Assembly: GCA_010093485.1 (NCBI GenBank)
Contig: MU001514.1
Span: 532,266 to 596,265 of the forward strand
Direction: 5' to 3'
Source: Karstenula rhodostoma CBS 690.94
Lineage: Eukaryota > Ascomycota > Dothideomycetes > Pleosporales > Didymosphaeriaceae
DNA length: 64,000 nt
The position numbers were made by a program, and so were the translations under genes. Under the pieces are notes generated by a model. The model saw only the letters and a list, made by a program, of their open reading frames with translations. It searched no databases and was not told where the DNA came from. Below are positions 11,493 to 21,852 of this stretch, piece after piece (the first letter of the stretch is position 1; the number at the start of each line of letters is the position of its first letter).

Positions 11493-12622
11493 TCAGATGG
11501 TGCGGCATCCGATGGACATTGTTTTCGAAGCCTGCGTACGACCGACCCATTGTACTTTGGTACTTGACACGCCATAGCAAAAATCTTGGATTTTGACCAC
11601 TCGAGCGTTCCCACTACTGAGCGACAATTTTGGCAACATGTGACGTCAAAGCTCGATAAATTACCTACTCCGTAACGCAAGTTTTTGTGAAGCTGGACTT
11701 CGCTCCCGTTTGGGTAATCTGGAAGCCGTAAACAAGCACACCCCTCGCAAACACCCCACAAGGCTGATGTTGAAACGAAATTACGAACGGACTCCTGCGA
11801 AGCCATTTGCGCAAACCAACCTGCGCCCCAAAACCCTCCGACGTCAAGCACGAGCTGTGCTCGTACAGATCCCTGGCGTTTCGTGACTGTGCTGTTCCTT
11901 TTCGCGTCGCGCAGCTGTGAAGGCGGCCCCCACCTCGCGTCTGGACTCTCACTATCCACCATGCTGCACTCGCGAGAGAAGCAATGCATCACGGTAGCAA
12001 AATCTAGACCTTCCGCTCCTCGTATCGGACCTCCGACTGCTAGAGCATCGTCATTCGTTCTGTTTCCCACACAGGGAAGCGGAAACAGGCTTGGTGTAAG
12101 GCTGATGAGGTGAGCGTAACCAACTATACGGACTTCCGTCGCCTAGCAAATCCTTGCACGTCCATCAGCGCGCGCGCTGATTGGACGTTCTCGCTCTCTG
12201 CTCTGGATGGTGAGGGAGAAGCGTGGACGCAGGGAGCGTGCGTGACGGAGTTTTCGACATCACGGCTACGGAGAAAGTTGGTGTGTGTGGTGAGGAGAAT
12301 TTAGCATCGCGGCCGTGCGAAGGGCTGTGCCGCATTCAGATGGTATAGATACTGTTGCGACAGCCGTTTGCTGCCGGCAGGAAATTTGATTCAAACGACA
12401 AGGACTTTCATAGATTTCGGAGGATTTCTTGCGCGCTGCTGCTGGTGCATCGGGTGCGTGCTTCTCTACTAGGTCACAGCTTGGAAGTTCATCGCTAACT
12501 ACTGGTCGCGTAGCTTTCTTTACATTCACTCATTCCCATCGGTCGTTACCTCCTGGAGAGACGGTCACTACCCACATCAAGAGTTCGATTCTTTTCATCA
12601 CAAACAACATCAAATTACCAAA
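11493..12622. other. intergenic, no gene seen
   Basis: Over 1 kb between the permease and the Ser/Pro-rich gene. The longest open frame is antisense to the permease 3' end and runs into this spacer; its protein has no recognisable character. Nothing else is supported. Confidence 0.45.
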
Positions 12623-13264
12623 ATGCCACGCCTCAACACCTGGATTAAAACCCGGGTCCTTACCCTCATTAAGCCCCGGCATCACAAGAAGCTCAGCACC
12701 AAAGACATCAACATCAGCAAGCCTATCCCCTCCTCCCTACAACACACCGGCTGGTCCCCCGTCATGCGCTCTCCACCCCAACCCTGCTCCCGCTGGTCCG
12801 TCTCCGCTGAAGACCTCCTCCTCGGCTCGCACTCCCCCTCCCCTTCCGGTTCCAGCACCCCCTCCCTCACACACTCCCGCGAGTCCTCAGACGCCTCCGG
12901 CATCACCATCGTCGTGCACTCTCCGCCGCCCTCGACGCCCCCGCCAAACTACTTCCCGGAGGAACTCCCGCTGCCCACGCGCAGCCACTGGGTCGAGGCG
13001 TCCCCTGTGAGGACCATCATCCTGCCCGCGAGCCCGCCGGTGGAGACGCTGCTCTTCTCCGAGACGCCGAGCCCGACGAGCTACTTCAAGAGCGCGTTCG
13101 AGTTCGACATCAAGGACTTGATGTGCGCAGATAGCGTGCTAAGCGAGGCGGACAGCACCGACATGCAGCGGATGAGTGTGGTGGAGAAGAGGAGGCTTAC
13201 AAGAAGGATGAGCCTGGGCATTGATGGCTTGAGGCCGAGTTGCTGGGAATACAACCGGATCTAG
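12623..13264 (+). CDS. hypothetical Ser/Pro-rich protein
   Basis: Uninterrupted frame of 213 codons with ATG in a good context (accaaaATGcc). I do not recognise it. The N-terminus is basic (MPRLNTWIKTRVLTLIKPRHHKK), the middle (about residues 45-110) is disordered and dense in Ser and Pro, and the C-terminal 60 residues contain TSYFKSAFEFDIKDLM and VVEKRRLTRRMSLGIDG, the latter a conserved-looking basic helix with an RRMS site that could be phosphorylated. No membrane helix or signal peptide. Codon use (strong G/C at third positions) and the length support a real gene. It is convergent with the tyrosinase gene. Confidence 0.6.
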   Translation: MPRLNTWIKTRVLTLIKPRHHKKLSTKDINISKPIPSSLQHTGWSPVMRSPPQPCSRWSVSAEDLLLGSHSPSPSGSSTPSLTHSRESSDASGITIVVHSPPPSTPPPNYFPEELPLPTRSHWVEASPVRTIILPASPPVETLLFSETPSPTSYFKSAFEFDIKDLMCADSVLSEADSTDMQRMSVVEKRRLTRRMSLGIDGLRPSCWEYNRI

Positions 13265-13754
13265 GTGTCCAGAGGGGACAAGTTGACGACTTGGCCTGCG
13301 GGCCCGACTTGCTGCTTTGAGCGCGGCGTACATTCTTTTTCTCGCACTCGATTGGACTGAAGCGTTTTTGGATTTTGTTTTCTGCATGGTGCGCATGCAT
13401 TGGGTTGCATTGGGCTGGGCTGGGCGCTGCATTGGTATACCCTCACTCTCTTTTCTTCTTGCTTTTTGCTATTTCTCGGTCGCTCACTACGTTCTTGTCA
13501 CTCCTTTACGACTTTTCCGACTTTTCGACGTTTTCTTTTTTACACTTATCTTCTTCTTGTCGCTCTTTTTCTATCTATACCTCTTTTTTTCCTTACACTC
13601 CTTTTTTCTACGAAGTTACATGGGTCTGGATTCATGGATGGATTTGAGACATTCCATCTCTTTGTATATATCACTACTTTTTCTCCTTCCTCTGTCGATA
13701 CCTTATAGACCTAGACTTGCATTTCAATCACATTCTACACACATCATCCACCCC
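13265..13754. other. convergent 3' spacer, pyrimidine-rich
   Basis: Between the 3' ends of the Ser/Pro-rich gene and the tyrosinase gene. From about 13440 to 13720 the plus strand is strongly T/C-rich with runs such as cttttttttccttacactcc-like stretches. It probably contains the 3' untranslated regions and polyadenylation signals of both genes. No coding sequence seen. Confidence 0.45.
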
Positions 13755-14852
13755 TCACTCATCATACGTATAGCACAGCGTGTCCCCCTCGGTATCCAGC
13801 AAATCCTTCAGCGTCGCACTCCCCGCCAACGGCCCCATATCAACCGTAAAATCCAACGTCACATTGACCCCCGCGTAGTCAAACGGCATCACCGGCCCCC
13901 CAACCTCATTTAACCTACACGCGAGATCCTGCTGCTGCCACTTCCAAAGAACATGATCGAGGTTCCCATGGTGCAAGTAGAACAGCGGATCCGCGGGGCT
14001 ATTCGCCGCATTCCCCAGCTGCCCCAGCACGCCGCCGACGCCAAAGTGCCCGCTGCCGTGGATGTTTGTCGCCGCGAACGACGGCGTCCCCTCGACTGCG
14101 CGCGCAAACGACGTGTAGTCCGGCTGCGCCAGCACGTGGGCCACCAGCGCGGGGTCCGCGAAGGAATTCATGATCCAAGGGATGAAGTCGCGGCGGAGGC
14201 AGTCGCGCGTGGGGATGTTGACGTAGAACGCGGGCGCCGCGAAGGGGCCATCGGCGACGCAGCCGCCGCCTGTACCGCCTGTGATGTTCAGCGGGTTTTG
14301 CTCTGGCGTGGGCGCGACGAAGAGGCCGTTGCCGCCGAAGCCTGTGGCGGGGTCGAATATGGCGGTCGAGAAGGGCGCGGTGGAGGAGGGATCTGTCGGA
14401 TCGGCGTCGAGAGACCAGTCCCAGTAGGGCTGGGCGCCGGTGTAGGCACAGGTCTCGCGGAGGGCTTTTTCGAAGGTCGCGACGAAGTAGCGGTGCCAGA
14501 GGATGAAGTGGCCGACCCAGTGGATGGAGGGGGTTTGGGCGGAGTGGACGGCTTGGTGGTCATCGAAGTGGTTCAGGGCGCCGGGGAGGTTGGTGATCGC
14601 GGGCTGGGTGGTGAGGCAGAGGACGGCGTCGATGTAGGCTTTTTTCTGGGGATTGGAAAGTTGGCGCCTGGGTGGGTGGTGTCAGTGGTGGGTTCATGCT
14701 GATGGAGGGGTTGAAACGGACCATTCTTGTCGTATAGGGGGGTTGTTACAGCTGGCGGCAGGTACGGTCACTGGGTCAATGAAGGGCGCACCGAATGTAG
14801 ACTGGACGTTCGTCAGTACGGCCAAAGAGCCAAGGAGGTTCTTGAAATGCAT
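13755..14852 (-). CDS. tyrosinase (common central copper domain)
   Basis: Secreted type-3 copper oxidase of the fungal short-tyrosinase group, acting on phenols or catechols. Two exons, 14852-14722 and 14667-13755, joined across a 54-base intron, 347 residues. A leader (MHFKNLLGSLAVLTNVQS) precedes a domain with both copper sites: CuA as AVHSAQTPSIHWVGHF plus LWHRYF, CuB as NIHGSGHFGVGG and FYLHHGNLDHVLWKWQ. QPYWDWSLD is also conserved. The donor GTCCGT is weak, but the join restores W-RQLSNPQKKAYIDAVLCL in frame, as expected of relatives. There is no C-terminal tyrosinase lid domain beyond about 50 residues, as usual for this secreted subgroup. Substrate (monophenol or diphenol) is not predictable. 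Confidence 0.87.
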
Positions 14853-16569
14853 ATTGACGCAATAGATGAGCCGGAGGAATGTTGGATCTGCAGTGTGATA
14901 CAAACAGCAGCGGGTAATTGTTTGAAACAAATCGACAGGTCTGTCTACTTATGTACCGGGAAGAGCCAGATCCCCAGCTACTCCAATAACACGATCGTCG
15001 CCGTCCACACCATTGAGGCTCTACAGATCTCGGTGCATGGGAGCCATGGAGGCGCCGCTCTCTCGGAATTTCCAGAAATGCAGTGGGATGGATAGGGACA
15101 CGAGACTGGTTCCAGAAGTGCCGTGTGGCGAGGTGCAGGGCAGCAGCATTGGTCGGTGTATGCTAGCCCGGAGTGAGGCTACTCTGGGGCTTTTCTCAAG
15201 GCCCTGAAAGGCCCGGGAATACCATACCATAGGTACGCACGTGGCTGCGCTAATGGTGACATGCGACTATTTAACGGTCGACGCCACACTTGAGTGGTGG
15301 ATGACGATCCCTAAAAGAAACCGCCCTCGGCGAGGGCACCATATGGAGATCGGTTACGCTGTACACTGGTGCCGCGGATCTCTTGTTCGAGGTCAGATGT
15401 TATCGCGCCTCCCCCTCTTTTCGTCGTCTTGTTAACCGGCTGTCCATTGTGGTCTGGTTCCCTCGACACACTAAAATAATCCGTGGTGGTGACGAGAAAC
15501 GTTCCGCGCAGCAATCGAACTCTAGGGCTGTCTTCTCATTCCATTTCGACTCTCAAAGCCGGTAGTGGGGGGGGGGGGGGGGGGGGGGGGGGGTGAGCTC
15601 GGTGCCGGCACCCGGGACAGAGGCTCGAGATTCATTATCATGCAAGGTCGACGGTAGCGGCCACGACACTGGAACCGAGCCTATCAAACACGCCACCGCA
15701 TTCAGCACCTGGCCGCCCATTGGCCTCGACTGTCCCTACACTCGAGATCGCGATCGAAATAGGACCAGTTCCCCGCTCCCGGTTGCATCTTGTGTTGTTG
15801 GGCACCGTGGCAGCCTTGTGTAACATCGACAACCGACGAAAATGCACCTTGACAGCTGACACTAATGCCATCGAAAAAGGGGACTAGGAGATCAACTTTC
15901 CGTCACACGAAAACCACCTGATGGGTACGTTAGGGCCACCGGAAGATTGGGTTCATCCATCTTTCAACGGTGTGTGATTCCACGAGTGAAGTCGTATTGG
16001 ACGACATCGATGTTGCTCTTGCAGATGCCGGCTGTTGCCCGCCTATTCATATCACGACCTTTGTATTTAGATTGCATTCCAAGAGCGCGAAAACATGGTC
16101 CCAATGAAACAAATTCCACAGGAAGACTCACAGATTTCCAGTGTACTCACTGTCGACCAGCCGTTCTCAAGCTGGTTTCTACCGCGAATTCGACATTTCA
16201 TTGATGGAACAGCCGGATGCAGGCATGGTTGCCGTTTGCAAAGCGAGATGCAGCTTTGCCGCCGCAGCCGACCGGCTTCCACCCTAGAACAGCTACATAA
16301 AGGTATATGTCTCTACAACCACCAGCTTCTAGCCTATCCAGACGCAGTACCTGCATCATATAGACTGGATGTCTCGCCACCTTTGTTGTGTTGCCATGGA
16401 AAAGTCTAGGGTGCCATCATGTTCGGCCTGTATCTTGACAATGAGTGAAGTCTGGCAGAAGAGGAGGCCGAAATGTCCTTAAGTGGATGAGATGGCCCAT
16501 GGTTACTCCATCAGTACAAACTTGCGCAATAGTTTTAGCAAATCCTGCTTCGTATAATACTGGTCGGGG
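14853..16569. other. divergent intergenic region with poly-G tract
   Basis: Spacer between the tyrosinase and receptor-like genes, which are transcribed apart. Only short, unrecognisable open frames. It contains the long G run annotated separately. Both promoters must lie here. Confidence 0.45.
15567..15593 (+). repeat. homopolymer G tract, about 27 bases
   Basis: Unbroken run of G inside a gene-free region. Such a run can fold as a quadruplex, but homopolymers of this length are also common places of sequencing or assembly error, so the length is unsafe. Confidence 0.9.
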
Positions 16570-18008
16570 ATGGCCGGCTATATCAGTGCGGGTAACCATT
16601 CTCGCCAGCCTATGTTTTTGATCATCACTGGGATTCTTCTGCTCCTGTCAACGACTGCCGTGGCCCTCAGGTATGTTATAGTTCCGTGAACGCTGCCTTT
16701 CCTAATTGTTGTTCAGATTCTGGTGTCGCTATGTGCACACCAGATATGTTGGTCTAGATGATTGGTCTATGCTGTGTGCTCTTGTGGTCGCCATTGGGGT
16801 GGGTATTCAGAATGTGGTTCACATCTCCTGGGGTACTGGGTAAGCTATATAAATGACCTTGTCCAGAATAATCACGGTTGACGAAGACAGTCGTCACGGA
16901 TCGGATCTCGATTTGCTCGTGATTCTGGAGCCCACGCTGAAGCATTGGTACGCGTACCAGATGGTGTGTACGATACTCCCCGGTACAAAGTCGCCATGTC
17001 TTAGACATGGACACTTTGTACATAAATAAACCCACTTTTGTGACTCAGCTGACTTTGTACCCGCGAGTACAGACCCGTGGTCACTATTTTTCGTGAAAGC
17101 GAGCATCCTCGCGCTGTACCACCGCATTTTCACAAAGACCAAGTTCCGTCGCCTGGTCTACGCCGTAGGAGCTTTCGTGGCTACATATACCATCATTGTA
17201 TTCTTTGTTAATGCGCGTTTCCATCATCTTTCTTTCTAAGAGTCTGGCGACACTGACACCGCCAGGCCTTTGAATGTCCCAAAAGTCCTCCACAAGCATG
17301 GTCACCGAAGTTCCCTACGGGATGCAACAACCTCCCCGCGACTTACTTCTCGACCGCCTCGGTAAACATCCTGACCGACATCGTGATCCTCCTGATGCCA
17401 CTCCGCGCGTTCTGGCAGCTCCAGCTACACCCCAGAAAGCGATGTAGGCCGCTCCTTACCCACTGCACATCACCAACCCCACGCTGACCACCTCAGGGGC
17501 CCTCATCGGCGTCTTCCTCGTTGGTGGCATCGCAGTTCTCGCCTCCATAGTCCGCCTCTACGCCCTCTACGTCTACACATACACCCAAGACGTTGCTTAC
17601 GACGCCATCTTCATCCTGCTGCTCTCCCAGATCGAAGTCAACGTCGCCATCATCTCCGCGTCTGCGCCCGCCCTCAGACCCTTCTTCAAAAAGGCCTTCA
17701 AAAACACTTCGATGAGCCGCTCCCAGCAGTCCGGCACCGGGAGCGGTAGTGGGGCGGGGAGCGAGCCCCGTTCGCGCACGCAGTCCACTGGCCAGAGTGG
17801 GGTGTCTTCGTCTGATGGAGCGAAAGAGATGGGGACTTTGCCGTCGTACGCGAATCATACCTACGGAACGAGGTGCGGGACTAGCGTGGAGAGTAATGCA
17901 AGTCAGAATTCGATGCTGCGAGCGGGTGAGGGCAACGGCATTAGGAAGACGGTAGAGATGAGGATGGATGTTGAGCGGATGCATCAGATGCAGGGCAGTG
18001 ATGTTTAG
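16570..18008 (+). CDS. rhodopsin-like / PTH11-type seven-helix membrane protein
   Basis: Fungal integral membrane protein of the rhodopsin-domain (PTH11-like receptor) group, at the plasma membrane; ligand unknown. Six exons fit: 16570-16670, 16717-16839, 16891-16967, 17073-17206, 17266-17443 and 17497-18008, 374 residues. I chose donor 16968 because it gives YQMVYPWSLFFVKASILALYHRIF-like sequence (quoted in pieces: YQMVY, then PWSLFFVKASILALY), the usual helix-3 pattern of the family; two other donors keep frame but give a longer loop. Helix-2 start YVGLDDW, the CP-x(8)-W loop (ECPKSPPQAW), NLPATYFSTASVNILTDI and the ASIVRLYALY segment are characteristic. There is no extracellular CFEM domain. 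The C-tail is Ser/Gly-rich and disordered. The exact exon 3/4 border is the weak point. Confidence 0.8.
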
Positions 18009-18301
18009 GGAGAAAGGGAAGACGACGCGGATGGTGGTTCGCCATGCAGAGAAAGCGCATTATTAACACAAAGACCAAGAGATCACCTCAAACTCATGCG
18101 TCATCTACATTCGTTACAGCACACAGTTCACTCCTTCTTCGCGAGCACTTCGGCAACACGACAGCTTTCTCTGTATACCATACCCGTCACACGATGCCCC
18201 AAAGTCGTTGTACTCACAGTACCATAATAGGCAATCCAACAGCAAACCCCTTTCACAACGCTTTGTCAACCCACGCGCCTCCAGCCAACCCCAAGCACCG
18301 T

Positions 18302-18954
18302 CTAAGCCCGCCAATTCGGGTCCTCAGCCTGCAAGTCCCTCGCAATAGCCTCATCATCCGCAGTCTCGTGGTCCAGCCCAATACGCGCCTCGGCCCCATC
18401 AAGCGCAATAGCACCCTGCGCGCGAGGAGTCATGCAGCAAGAGTAAAACACGCCCGCCCACAGGAACACCCTACCACCGTCAGCCAGCCACACACGCACT
18501 CACAAACCACTCCCGAACACACTCACCAGTTAAACAAATGCAGCCACAGAATCATACCCTGCCACTTATTCACCTTGACGCACCGCAGCCACAGCCCTGT
18601 CTCCCCCGGCCGCTTCTCATCGCACTTCCCATCGCTGTTCACAGCATCCAGTACGAAGCCCACAAACGCGAGCCCGAATGCACACAAGAGCTTGCACAGC
18701 TGGTACTTGACGTACGTGTCCTTTGTCAGGGCGCCGTCGCGCGCGCGGCGCTGCTCCCGGAGCACGAGGAAGGTGGTGCTGCAGGAGGTTAGGAGGAGCG
18801 GGTAGAGCAGGCCGAGGGTGAAGGGCTTGTGGTTGTGGGGGATGGCGGCGGCGAGGAGGGTGGCGAGGAGGGTGAGGGCGACGATGGAGAGTTGGGCGTT
18901 TTGGATGGCTTTGAGACGGGGGGAGGCGGAGTGGGGGAGGTTGAAGAAGATCAT
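18302..18954 (-). CDS. four-helix membrane protein, MARVEL-like
   Basis: Two exons, 18954-18527 and 18470-18302, separated by a GTGAGT..TAG intron of 56 bases, give 198 residues. Four hydrophobic segments (about residues 22-40, 46-65, 85-106 and 134-156), short N-terminus, and an acidic cytosolic tail. A Cys-containing loop between helices 3 and 4 (SDGKCDEKRPGETGLWLRC) resembles the loop of fungal MARVEL-type proteins, but this is a topology resemblance, not a firm family call. The splice turns HLFNW into HLFNWVFLWAGVFYSCC, completing the fourth helix, which supports the model. It is convergent with the receptor-like gene, with under 300 bases between the stops. Confidence 0.68.
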
Positions 18955-19835
18955 GTTTGCGGGGGGTGAGAGGTTGGTTCAGTGCTGGGATGGTGCACGA
19001 CGATGGTGGTTATAGATTGAGGTGTTGACGCTAGCGTTCACCGGTCGAACCTCAGGCATCAAAATAGGATGCTTACCCTTGTTGGTCATGTCCAGTTCTG
19101 GAGAAGTCAATACTTGACTCGTAACGATGCTGCCGGCGGCTATTATGATTGGTAGTGGTGCCTAGAATCCAGGCACGCGATACCGAAATCATGTCACTGC
19201 AGCGTTACGTCCGTAAAGGCTTCCTAGCTCCGGAAACGAGATCATGGTTGAGGCCCAGAGCTTGGAGTTGTTAGAAGCCCCACTGGGATGCTGAAGGGTG
19301 GGGTCCAATACCGCCATGCAGATGTACCCCTCAGCAATATCAGCACCTCATCGTTCGCCTTCCGTACAGGTCCATCATCAGTACCTCTACTTCCATACCC
19401 ATGTTTCAAGAATCCGGGATAAGAACGTAGAACCTCCGTTTTAGGATCGGGTCTTCAAAGCGTCAGACTTGTATTAGGTACAACATCACCCTTTCTCTGA
19501 GCTGCCCCATTGGCCTTTTTCTTAAAGTATTTATGGTTGGCTGCAACTGATGTGCAGCTCCTGACAATGAAAGGCGTTTAGGCCACGTGAAGAGCAAGTT
19601 TCTGTTAGGCGTTGCGATTTTGTGACATAGGCAGCCGAGCGCATGGAGTTCTCGTAAGCCGTGCTGGCGTTAGTCAAGTTAACAGTAATATTATTGAGGG
19701 AACGAAAACAGGAAATACTATACATAATACGAAAGGAAGTAATGTATTCAACATACGCGTCTGCACTTTGTGGCAGCGTAGGTTTCGCATCAAGCCCCCG
19801 AGAGAAAAACGCCGCGAAACATGCAGACCCTCCAC
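18955..19835. other. intergenic, no gene seen
   Basis: Separates two minus-strand genes and should contain the promoter of the four-helix membrane protein. No supported coding sequence. Confidence 0.45.
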
Positions 19836-20717
19836 TCACGACATCGACCCCTTCTCCGGCCTCCTCGGCTGCGCCAAAGCCCACAACTCCCTCGGCCGCC
19901 CGCCAGCATCGCAGCTCGCAAACTTCCACCACGCCCAATGCCACGCCCCCGCGAGATTCACCAATCCCCAGCGCACCGGCGCCGGCATCGGCGGCCACGA
20001 CGCCCACATGCCCTCCTCATACGTAACGTCGTGGTTCAGCAGGAAAAACGGCACCACGTCCGCGGTCCCCGCCTTGGACACGGTCTTCTTCCCCCACGCC
20101 TTGAACACCGCGGCTGCGTCTTCCGCCTTGTGCGCTTCGGGGAGGTCAGCGAACGAGGCGATGGTCTCGATTTCGTGGTGGAAGTGGTAGTTGAAGGGCT
20201 CCTGAAAACTCTGCATGATCTTCTGCAGCTCCTCTCCATCGAAGTCGTACGGTTCGCCCAGCGTATTCAGATACTCGCCGAACCGCGTCAGCCCCGCGAG
20301 AAACGCCTCGTGCTCCTTGTGCGTCTCGGCGAATAGGTCCTTGCGCCCCAGCGCGTCTTCCACGCTGGGGAAGAGTTCTGTTTCTTCCGAGTCGTGGTGG
20401 GACTGCACGAATTTGCACCACGCGAGGGCGTACCCGATGAAGTCGTTTTTGTCCTCGTGCGAGATGAGGGGTGCTTGGTGGTAGATGGAGTTGTAGCCGC
20501 GGAGGATGGAGTTGTGGATGTGCGCCATGTGTGTTGCGCCCACGGTGAAGACATCCGTCTTTTTGGTTTTATATTGTGGTGTTTTGATTAATAGACAGGG
20601 GCCGTCTGCCCACTGGGCTGATGGAGATGGAGTCATATCGGAGGGCGCACGTGAGAGGAGGAAGGCAGTGAGGAGGACTTGAAGGGCGAAAAAGAGGGCG
20701 GTTGAGTAACTGGACAT
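19836..20717 (-). CDS. hemerythrin HHE-domain protein with membrane anchor
   Basis: Single exon of 293 residues. The N-terminus (ALFFALQVLLTAFLLSRAP) is a signal anchor or signal peptide. The rest is one hemerythrin-type four-helix domain: HMAHIHNSILRGYN (first helix), SHHDSEETELFP (HHxxEE, second), HKEHEAFLAGL (third) and NYHFHHEIETI (fourth), with His and Glu residues arranged to bind a non-haem di-iron or other metal centre. Fungal relatives are uncharacterised; oxygen, nitric oxide or metal handling are possibilities known from the wider family. An aromatic C-terminal segment (AGAWHWAWWKFASCDAGGRP) is typical of the fungal group. Start ATG has the context acattgtctaa upstream on the complementary strand and is the only ATG before the anchor. 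Confidence 0.85.
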   Translation of the reverse strand: MSSYSTALFFALQVLLTAFLLSRAPSDMTPSPSAQWADGPCLLIKTPQYKTKKTDVFTVGATHMAHIHNSILRGYNSIYHQAPLISHEDKNDFIGYALAWCKFVQSHHDSEETELFPSVEDALGRKDLFAETHKEHEAFLAGLTRFGEYLNTLGEPYDFDGEELQKIMQSFQEPFNYHFHHEIETIASFADLPEAHKAEDAAAVFKAWGKKTVSKAGTADVVPFFLLNHDVTYEEGMWASWPPMPAPVRWGLVNLAGAWHWAWWKFASCDAGGRPRELWALAQPRRPEKGSMS

Positions 20718-21852
20718 TGTCTAAAGAGTACTTAGGGATCCATGAGGAAATATGCTGATGTATGAGTGTGGGTTGGAGACTGCGCGAGTGTGGTGTGATG
20801 GTTGTGGTGGGCTGACTATGGTGCTTTCCAACGTCTGAGCGCTGATTGGGCGCCTTGCGGAACGCGACTCGTTAGTAGCTAGGACATCTCTCGTTCAAAC
20901 ACGATACTTCGTTCTTCCTCAGGCCTAAATGCCACTGGCAATGTCTTCTCACCGGAAGCGCTGACAGAGCACCAGGGATCGTCGGGTAGACCACGTCGTT
21001 TCCGTCCTCGTGTGTTAGGAAGTCTTCAGACGAGACAGATCTGTGGGTGGGTGGTGTTATGTGTCGTGTGGAGAGGAGTGGGTGAAATGTGATGAAGGAA
21101 AGAGCTAAGCTAGAAAGGATGTATGTAGGATAACAGACGGAGTGGAGTTGGGTATGTGGAGGTCCACGTCTTCGATGCAGTGGTTAGTCAAGGGGAAATG
21201 TTCGAGTCTGTTCGTATGCGTGGTGAGCTTTAGTGGTGAGGGGAAGGTGGAGGCATAAGAGGGGAGGGGAGTAGTGGTGTCGACTTTGGCGGTTCAGGGT
21301 GGGTAGGCGGGATGCGTCTCAACTAAGAATACGGGCTAGTCTACGGTGTACGTCAAAAGGGTAGCTCGCCGAGCATTCTTGATAGGAGAATCTTTATCAA
21401 TCATGTAGGAGAGCGTCAGCAACGAACCACGATACCACCTTGTGAGAGCGACAAAACGACTTGCTAGCCTGGAAAGGTCAAGTCAATAATACATTTGTGG
21501 GGTATGGGAGAAGTATGGGTGCATGTCCGATGCGGATACGGACTTCGCAACGGGCGCCACCCGCATTTGTATAGCTCGGCTGCCGCAGCGACCGAACGCG
21601 AACGGCAGGCCTGAGCGATTGTAAATCAGTAAAACTCGCGCAGTGCGTACGCGTAAACGCCGCCTGTCTTCTGCGGAGCGGTGTTAGTCTGCGTGCCTCT
21701 GGATTACGGATCAATGTTTCCCATCAGGAAACTGTACGTCTAGCAGCCATCAGCCGTTACCCAGCTTGTGGGACAGATGCGAGGCAGTGTACTAGAGGCT
21801 GAATTATGTGGGTGGGAGGTGTCTAGCCTACCATTCCACGCAACATGCCGTG
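20718..21852. other. intergenic, no gene seen
   Basis: About 1.1 kb with G/T-rich microsatellite-like sequence near 21020-21320 (plus strand). It holds the promoter of the hemerythrin-like gene and the 3' region of the Rrn11 gene. Open frames here are short and unrecognisable. Confidence 0.45.

Noticed and set aside
11300..12070. 256-codon minus-strand open frame
   Set aside because: Overlaps the last exons of the permease antisense and shows no protein-like features.
15567..15593. G run considered as telomeric or centromeric sequence
   Set aside because: No TTAGGG-type units nearby; an isolated homopolymer.
4955..21000. Possible secondary-metabolite cluster (desaturase, permease, tyrosinase, membrane proteins)
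   Set aside because: No polyketide synthase, peptide synthetase, terpene cyclase or local pathway regulator; the genes are widely spaced and of general functions.
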